In this document: piece after piece, positions 57,421-64,000 of the stretch
Layout of the letters: every line of letters starts with the position of its first letter
How positions within the stretch are numbered: position 1 is the stretch's first letter
Source of the DNA: Symsagittifera roscoffensis
Taxonomy: Eukaryota > Xenacoelomorpha > Acoela > Convolutidae
Direction of reading: 5' to 3'
Assembly (NCBI RefSeq): GCF_963678635.1
Contig: NC_087067.1
Coordinates: forward strand, 11,019,716 to 11,083,715
DNA length: 64,000 nt
Translations under genes and position numbers: made by a program
The notes under the pieces: model-generated
What the model was told of the DNA's origin: nothing
The model's database searches: none
What the model saw: only the letters and a program-made list of their open reading frames with translations

Positions 57421-58164
57421 AGCGACGTGATTGTTCATCTAGTGTCGTTTGGTTATGTGAAATTTCATATCTGTGGTGGTATAATAGTGTCCGTTTATTC
57501 TTGTGAGTTTTAGTTGTATTGGTTCTATGAGCCAATTGCATTTTGATTCAACAATTAGAGAGTTTAGATATCGTGCGTCTAAAATTACTTTAAGCGATTC
57601 GCCTTAGGCGAGAATAATTACTGGATTTTTAATTGTGTTTCCTTTGGGTTCGGGTTATTGTTCTTTGTTCACTGGTTAGATATTTTTGTATTGTTCAAGA
57701 GTGTCTAAAAGTCTCTTTACTTCCTCTTGTAAATGTATTGGAAATTTACTTGGTATTGTTCTTTGAAAACTGCGTCGGGTTTTAGTGGATGGTGTTGGTT
57801 TAGCGTGAACCCTTGGGTGTTTAATTAATAAATCTGCTAATTGTTAAAACTCTTGTTGATTAATTTGAGAATGTTGAAAACTAAACAATGCCAGGAATTG
57901 TTGTTGTTCATTGTTGTTGTTCAAATAAATTAATCCAAGTTTCTTTTTGAGTCCTTGGTGAATTTATTAATAGATAATTCTTCATTAAGGATTGTTGATT
58001 GAAAATTATGTTGTGATTTTAAGATATTGTTTACTCTGTATGCTTTTTTTTGTGTAGGATATAAAGTTTCATTTGTCTCGCAATATCCTAACAGTCCTAA
58101 AAGAAGCGTAATTTTATGTGGCGAATTATTATGAATTTGTAGTGCTATTGTATCTGTGTTTGTG

Positions 58165-58307
58165 ATTTTAGCGTTTTTTGTAGATGAAATTGATACTCTT
58201 AAAAGTTTTTGATTCGGTCTGAGTTCAAGATCAGACCGAATCAAACGCTAAAATATGAAATTGATACTCTTAAAAGTTTTTGATTCGGTCTGAGTTCAAG
58301 ATCAGAC
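58165..58307. repeat. Local duplication with nested inverted repeats
   Basis: A 52 bp segment starting at 58185 recurs at 58256 (offset 71). Within it gattcggtctga (58211-58222) faces tcagaccgaatc (58231-58242). Outside that, attttagcg (58165-58173) faces cgctaaaat (58246-58254). This lies in the gypsy coding region. Confidence 0.85.
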
Positions 58308-58739
58308 ATACACACTTTTTGTGTAATTTGATTGTTGTTATTTGGATGAACTTGGTTGATGGAAAATTCATATGCATGTCCTGTTAGTGGTTTTAAATGT
58401 TTATCTTGTTAATTATATATAAGAACAAATTTATAAAAAAAAAGTGGAGGTTGTTTATTAATTCCTTCGAAAAATGTTACAAATTTTCTTTTATTTTTTT
58501 ATAATTGTCTTTGATCTGTAAATTGCTAATCAGAATGTTTATAGTTAGGATATATTTTTTTGATGAATGTTATTTCAACTATATTGTGTTTCATATCTGT
58601 TATATGGAAAATTTGCTTAAAGGGTTTTAGTAAAAATTTATTTTGCTCCATTGTTCGAGTTGGTATAAGTGATAATTCAATCTTTCCAAAGTTTGTTAAG
58701 CTTGTGACTTGAGCGGTCGCTAGTTTACTAGAGGTTTTT

Positions 58740-58955
58740 TTAGATAAAAGTTTTTGGAAGTAGATTACGAGTTTTATTCCATGTAGGATTATTATTGATG
58801 ATTGATTCTGCTCCGGAGTCGATTAAAAACTCTATTTCAAAATCTGGTGGTTCAAAAATTTTATTTGCTGTTCTTTCTAAAAGAAGTTGGATAGTACAAC
58901 TTTTTTCTTTAGGTGGTGATACTTTATTTGTTGTGTTCTGATAGTTATTGTTCAT
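58740..58955 (-). pseudogene. Retropepsin-type protease of the gypsy-type element
   Basis: A 71-codon minus frame with the aspartic-protease signature IEFLIDSGAESIIN (D-S-G-A active site). It lies between the Gag zinc knuckle and the RT, the expected order. The rest of the protease is not open. Confidence 0.65.
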
Positions 58956-59840
58956 ATTTGACTTATTTTTGATTATATGAGGAGTGTAATTTATGATATC
59001 TTGATTGTTTTTAGTTCTTGAGACCCTGAGTTGAGATGTTCAATCTGATAATTATTCGATTCAATTGGTGTTTCTTATTAATGTTCTTTTCTAAGCATGT
59101 TCATAATTATTGTGTTTTTGGTTTCATTTTCGTCATCTGTGCTTTCACAATATGTATAGTTTAAATGATTTTCTGAAGTTTCCGTGTTATTAATACCTGG
59201 GGGTTTGGAGGTGTTTCATATGTAGATTGTGCCTGATTGATTTGTCGTGAATATTTTGGTGCACTACTTTTATAGTTTTTGAATATTGTGAAATATTTCG
59301 ATAAGGTGACTGAGAATAGTTTCTTGATCTGTTTTGATAGTTTTTGTTTCTATTTCTATAACTATCACAGGATCTATTAAAAGAATGTTTATTGTATCGT
59401 CTGTTGTTTGGATAATTTTATGATCTATTGTTAGAGTAATTTTTTTACGATTATTTGAATAATTTCGATTGCGGTTGTTTGAAGAGTTTCTCGATCGACC
59501 GATAGAATAGTATGTTATAATTTGACTTATTACTTCCATAGGAGTTTGATCTAGAGTAATTGTTTCTGTACCGATTTTTTTGACTATTTGATCTAATATG
59601 TCCGTTTTGTGAAAAATTTTGTGAAATTCGTCTATCTGCTGATCTTCCGCGAAAGATATTAGAATAAAGGGATTGTGATCAGTAATTATTATAGCTAGTT
59701 GGTAGTGGTTTTCTTGTGCTAATATTTCTTTGAATGTTTTTGTTTGGTAAACACCGTTCTTTTTTCATGTGTTGGTAGAAGGACTTGTTTGGTTCTTTGT
59801 GTTTTGGTGGTCTACTTGAATTATCTTGTTGTTTTTGTCT

Positions 59841-59885
59841 GCATATAGTAATATTATGTCAGTTTTTGCGGCAATAGTTACACCA
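59841..59885 (-). pseudogene. Gag zinc knuckle with an internal stop
   Basis: Minus codons give C-x2-C-x4-H-x4-C (WCNYCRKN, stop, HNITIC). The position of Gly/other before His is a TGA stop. Retroviral-type nucleocapsid knuckle; places the gag 3' end here. Confidence 0.6.
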
Positions 59886-62500
59886 TTCATTTTTTATTGA
59901 AGTTTTTCTTTTAAATTTTGGGTTCTTTTCATAGATGTTCAGGGTTTGGGTAATTTTTTTCTGCTAATTCGTTGTCGGAGTTTTGAATGTTGTTTATATT
60001 TGAAGTTGTTGTTTGAACATTAAAAAAGTATTGTAGTTTTAAATTTTCTGCTTCCTCAAGTTCCATTATGATTTCAGCTTCTTCTAATTTGTCTACTAGT
60101 TTTCAGAAATAAATATCGGGTTCTCGGATTGATGATGGATGTGATGCTCTCTTTTTCATTGCTTTTTTAAATTGTGGTGTTATAGCCATCATTAGAGTTT
60201 TTGTCATTTTCGTAATTTCGTAGTCATATGTATTGAGAAAATAAGCTTTTCGTACTAGAGTTTCGACTCTCACTGAGAGTTGTTATTTTGTTTCATTTGG
60301 AAGTCTACGAGTTTTGTTGCATAAAATTCTTTGATGTTGTTTTTTTTTCGTTAAGAGTCGAACAATTTTGAAAAATTATTTTTGGGCTGCGCCGTCGAGT
60401 GTATTGTGTATCAGTGCTGTGCGTCTATGAATACCATTTGATGAATAGGTGTGTTTATAGATTCTGCGCCTATGTTTAAGATTAGGTTAGCTGTAACAGC
60501 GTTTGAGTAGTCTTCTACTGAGTATTCAGGATCTGTTCCTGTAAATACCATAAGTGGTTTGTTTGATGTTATAGATTATCCACCGGTATAGATTCAATGC
60601 CATTTAGAGTGATTCTACTGTGTTTGGTTTTTGTGTAAATTTTGTATGTTGAGATTTTGCAATTTCATGTTTTTGCAGAAAATAAGGCAACGGGATTTCC
60701 TTTTTCGTTATTTCGGGTCGGTAACTTCGAGTGTTTGTATAAAATTGTGGTTGTTTGTTATTATTAGTTTGTGCCAAATTTCATCTTTGAGAATTTTTTT
60801 GTTGTGTTTCTTTTGGTTGTTGGGAGTTAATGCAAATTATCTTCATATTCAGAGTAGTGTTTTCGTCTTCTTATGAATTGCCTGAGGTTTGGGTTGTTTT
60901 TGTTTTAATGAAAAAAGGGATAATTTTCGGTGCGTACTGTCTCAATTTTTCTTTTATAGTTAAAATTTACAGATTGAGATTTTGGTTTTGGTACTTGTTG
61001 GGTATTATTGTGGTCTTGCGATTGATTTTATGTTGTATAGAGTGGTCGTGCTATTGGATTACTAATGTTATGGTTAACGAAAAAACCAAAATCATGGTTT
61101 GCAAATTTATTTCCAATTGGGTGTCTTGGTTTGTTAGGCGGTGGTTTTGTTTATTGGTCTCTGTTTTTGATAGTCCTTTTTTGAATCGATTGGAAGGACT
61201 GCTGGTTTGACTATTGATTGTAATGTCGTTGGTGGAAAAAGATTACTGTTTTTTTTGTGTGCTCTTGTAATTGATGGAAAAGAGAGATAATTTCTTTTGT
61301 CGTTATACGTAGTCTTTCCACTACTTCGGGGTTTACAAAATTAGATAGAGTTTGGATATCTTGTTGTGTTAAGTTTCTGGTACCTTTTGGCTTTCTTTTG
61401 GGTTTCTTTTGGGTTTCTAAATGTTGAATTTAAATTAATTTAGCTTGTCTTTTCATTAGAAATTGCGTTTAAATTTGAAAGTGTGGTATCAGTTGTGCGT
61501 GAAGTTACTCTTAAATAGTCTCTGTGTACGGAAAAAGTTGCAATTGCTGCTCTTGAAATATCATTTGGGATGTTTGTACATTAGACCATTCATGGGGGTC
61601 CCATATAAAACCTGTTTTGTCTGCAAATTTTGTTTTGTAGCTTTGTTGTCTAAATTTATTTTCTTGCTTGTGAATTTACATCTAGTTTGTTTTGAAAAAA
61701 GTCCATAATGAACCTTGAAAAGCTTCTCTGTAGATCAATTTTGATTAATTGTGGTTTTTTTCTATCAGTGAGTGTTTCACGAATTGAGTCTAGAAATCGT
61801 GAAAAAAGATTTATTTCGCGTCTTACTGTTGCATGTCGAGATGTTTGTGGTGGTGATACATAAAATGTTTCAATCGTTTCTAATATAGAAACATAACTAT
61901 AATTGATGGAAAAGTCATCAATTTTCAAGGTTGATTAAGCTATTTGTGAGTTTTGATGATGATTGTTTTTGACATATGTAAAAAATTTTGAGATAAATAA
62001 ATCTATATCATTTGTTTGTTTTCGGTATGGTGGTTTGGCTTGATGATTGTGGTGGTAAAGATTCAAATGTAAATATGCTGTTATGTGAAGTGATAATACT
62101 GATGCCTGGTAGGGAGTGATCAAAAGTTTATTTTTTGATTTTTACTTCAGGAAATTGTTGTTTACATGGGCCATTTCCTTTTTGAAATGAATTTACGATT
62201 AGATTGTGGCAAAGTTGTACTTGTCCTCTAGTGGCATCGCTTTGCCGAATAATGAAAAAGGAAAGGGTAGAGTCATTTGTTGTGCGGGATTACAGTTAAT
62301 GTGTATATTTCAATATGTCGCATTGGTTTATTCCAATTGTAGAGTCCTACTGATTTGCAATTATATGCTTTTTTGTCTGCGTTTACCTTTCATAGCTGAT
62401 TCTGTTGTGGATTCTATTCTGAAAAAAAAATCTTTGATTGTCAACTGCCTTACTTTGGTCGTAGTTTAAATCTGGAAGGTTTTGAAGTTCTTGTTTAGTT
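59886..62500 (-). pseudogene. Gag region of the gypsy-type element, heavily decayed
   Basis: By order this is gag, but no frame longer than about 90 codons is open on the minus strand (61928-61656 is the best). The plus frames here (for example 60830-61210) are Phe/Leu/Cys-rich shadows of the A-rich minus strand and are not genes. Confidence 0.45.
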
Positions 62501-62839
62501 GTTGAATCAGATTCCGAAACTGCATTTCGTGTTCTGGCTCCTGTACTGGAAAATTTTGACTTAACTATTTGCTTTTGTTTTGTGGTTATTGCCTTCTTTC
62601 CTAATTGTTTTTTTGATTTGATTTATCCTTTTTTTGTTTATGTGGTTTAATTAAAAGATCGTATTTTTCATTTTCAAATAAACAATTGTGGAGTATTGTT
62701 GTTTGTTTGTTTCAAAAATTATCTCTTGACTTAAGTGTTAGAGTGAGGGGTGCAAAATCCAAGGGTTCGCTTTTCTATTTTCTAAATTGTTAGTCCTTAC
62801 GATTTTTGTGAGGTTAATTTAATCCTGGGGGTTAGATTG

Positions 62840-63260
62840 GCGTGTATAGACGGGTTGGAGAGAAAATATATCAATTCGTTAGAATGTTGTCTTACTTCCT
62901 CGGTGGCTAAAATTTATTTTAAGAAAAACTTACTTAATCTTAGCTAGGGTTGTGATTTTGTGATTATGGGTTGGAGAATAGTAAATCAATCCACAAGGTT
63001 CAGGTATAACTAGAACACAATTAGATCGTTAGATACTTTTTTAAGTCTTACTCATTTTAAGATATGTATTTAGCTGGGTCGTCGATTAAGAGGAGGCGCT
63101 CAAGATGAATAACCGAAAATCTTCACTGTTTATTTTAATCAAAAGGTGAGTTATTCAAAAATTTTGAATTAGACCTGGGTGTTTTGTAAAGGTTGGAGAA
63201 TGAATCAACGTTTGAGTTCGTTAGACACCATTATTAAGAGGTTGGGCGAACAAAGTTGCT
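62840..63260. repeat. Degenerate repeats in the leader of the gypsy-type element
   Basis: The phrase ggttggagaa-ra-atcaa followed by tcgttaga recurs near 62851, 62969 and 63191. Non-coding leader between gag and the 5' LTR. Confidence 0.4.
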
Positions 63261-63397
63261 GTAATTAATCCAAGGTAAGCCGCTTTGATGATCAAATATT
63301 TAAAATGATTTAGAATTAAAATTAAGTTTAAGTTTTAAAGATCCACGGATTGCCTTGATGGTCTGGCTTTAAAAAATATTTTGGTTGAAGTGGTCAG

Positions 63398-63437
63398 GAG
63401 AGGCCTTGACAAGATTTAAATCAAGTCAAGGCCTCTC
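63398..63437. repeat. 40 bp near-perfect palindrome next to the 5' LTR
   Basis: gagaggccttgac at 63398-63410 is the exact reverse complement of 63425-63437. The 14 bp centre is also nearly self-complementary. It sits 5 bp inside the LTR edge, where a primer-binding site would be expected; no tRNA-like PBS is visible. Confidence 0.85.
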
Positions 63438-63442
63438 AAAAC

Positions 63443-63629
63443 TGTTCTGATGAAGTGCAACTGTTTGCTAAGTTAAATTTAATTTGTTCTGGCTGAAATT
63501 ATAAATAGTTTCAGCCTTACAAATTATTGTAAGTATTAGTTATGGATCATGATTGGATCAAGTTTTTTTACAGATTGTTTATCAAAAAAATAGTAGGATA
63601 AAACAAATACTTGTTTGGAACTGGTACCA
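63443..63629 (-). repeat. 5' LTR of the gypsy-type element
   Basis: Plus-strand TGTTCTGA...TACCA, 187 bp, aligning along its whole length with 51396-51585 but with many substitutions. The stem-loop at 63491-63516 is conserved. Confidence 0.6.
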
Positions 63630-63720
63630 AAAGGCGCCTCAGAAAATTTTTAGGGTTAGTAGGTCTTAAACGGATGTCATAAGGTAATACCATAGGGGGA
63701 TCTTTCAATTGGTGAGGGAG

Positions 63721-63766
63721 TCAGCACCATCTGCATCTTACTGTCAGCACCAACTGCATCTTAGCG
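63721..63766 (+). repeat. Two-copy 23 bp tandem repeat
   Basis: tcagcacca-ctgcatctta occurs at 63721 and 63744 with a few differences. Confidence 0.85.
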
Positions 63767-63852
63767 TCACATTACCTTTCCAGGCCTTTTTGTTGGTTTT
63801 AACCGGCTTGAAAAACCGTTCAAAAATCACCGCAAGATATGAGCGATTTTAA

Positions 63853-63916
63853 GCAAGATTTGAGCGGTTTGAGCGGTTTTTCCAAACAAAAACCGCCCAA
63901 ACCGCTCAAATCTTGC
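63853..63916. repeat. 64 bp hairpin built of gagcggttt motifs
   Basis: 29 bp arms (63853-63881 and 63888-63916) with one mismatch around a 6 bp loop. The motif gagcggttt / aaaccgctc is repeated through 63785-63960 in both orientations, so several alternative stems are possible. The DNA then passes into ctcgacccgggcaccc and poly-C at the window end. Possibly the terminus of a foldback element. Confidence 0.8.
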
Positions 63917-64000
63917 TGGAAAACCGCTCAAACCGCCCATATCTTGAGCGGTTTTTGAGCGGGATCTCGACCCGGGCACCCACGAAACCCCCCCCCCCGT

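Noticed and set aside
60631-61210. Membrane protein genes on the plus strand (Phe/Leu/Cys-rich frames)
   Set aside because: They are shadows of the A-rich minus-strand gypsy coding region; hydrophobicity follows from T-rich codons.
63980-64000. Poly-C run as a biological feature
   Set aside because: It is at the very end of the window and may be a sequencing or assembly edge effect.

Overview
The window is nuclear DNA of an animal, probably an invertebrate whose phylum I cannot fix. Three ordinary animal genes are readable: NDUFA5 (2 exons), the AP-3 adaptor sigma subunit AP3S (5 exons, with introns from 95 bp to 2.9 kb) and PEX14 (one long exon). Most of the rest is AT-rich intergenic or intronic DNA filled with mobile-element relics.

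Layout: 1-7282 (+) is an intron-less element visibly richer in G and C than the host DNA. It has a first ORF of more than 1160 codons that runs off the left window edge. A TGATG stop/start overlap leads into a second reading frame that is interrupted by a single in-frame TGA, giving a 195-codon piece and a 1048-codon piece. 7283-9320 is its probable non-coding flank. 9327-10580 is a diverged relic of the same protein family, followed by a probable LINE 3' end. NDUFA5 lies at 11471-11946 and AP3S at 13810-19627; AP3S intron 3 carries a 3 x 132 bp tandem repeat and a ~1.9 kb complex repeat. 21388-22242 (-) holds two broken pieces resembling polinton/adintovirus capsid genes. 22262-28285 is a near-identical 3012 bp tandem duplication; each copy holds a broken 5' half of the first-ORF family on the minus strand. 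28789-29266 (-) is an unidentified decayed coding segment. PEX14 is at 33188-34333. A second copy of the complex repeat lies at 37605-39620, and an orphan minus-strand exon candidate at 39854-40038.

From 40400 to 55271 lies a second, older tandem duplication (unit about 7.43 kb). Each unit carries a dead MULE (FLYWCH-type) transposase and the 3' LTR, env-like and integrase end of a minus-strand Ty3/gypsy, errantivirus-like element. The full element runs from about 51396 to 63629 with gag, protease, RT, RNase H, integrase and env remnants, all defective. The window ends in short inverted repeats and a poly-C run.

The strongest candidate for something undescribed is the multicopy two-frame element at the left end. 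I recognise no polymerase or integrase in the visible part. Its domain family is unknown to me, and its stop/start overlap resembles the coupled-translation junctions of bicistronic viruses and some retroposons. Homology statements rest on reading the translated sequence by eye; no database search was possible.
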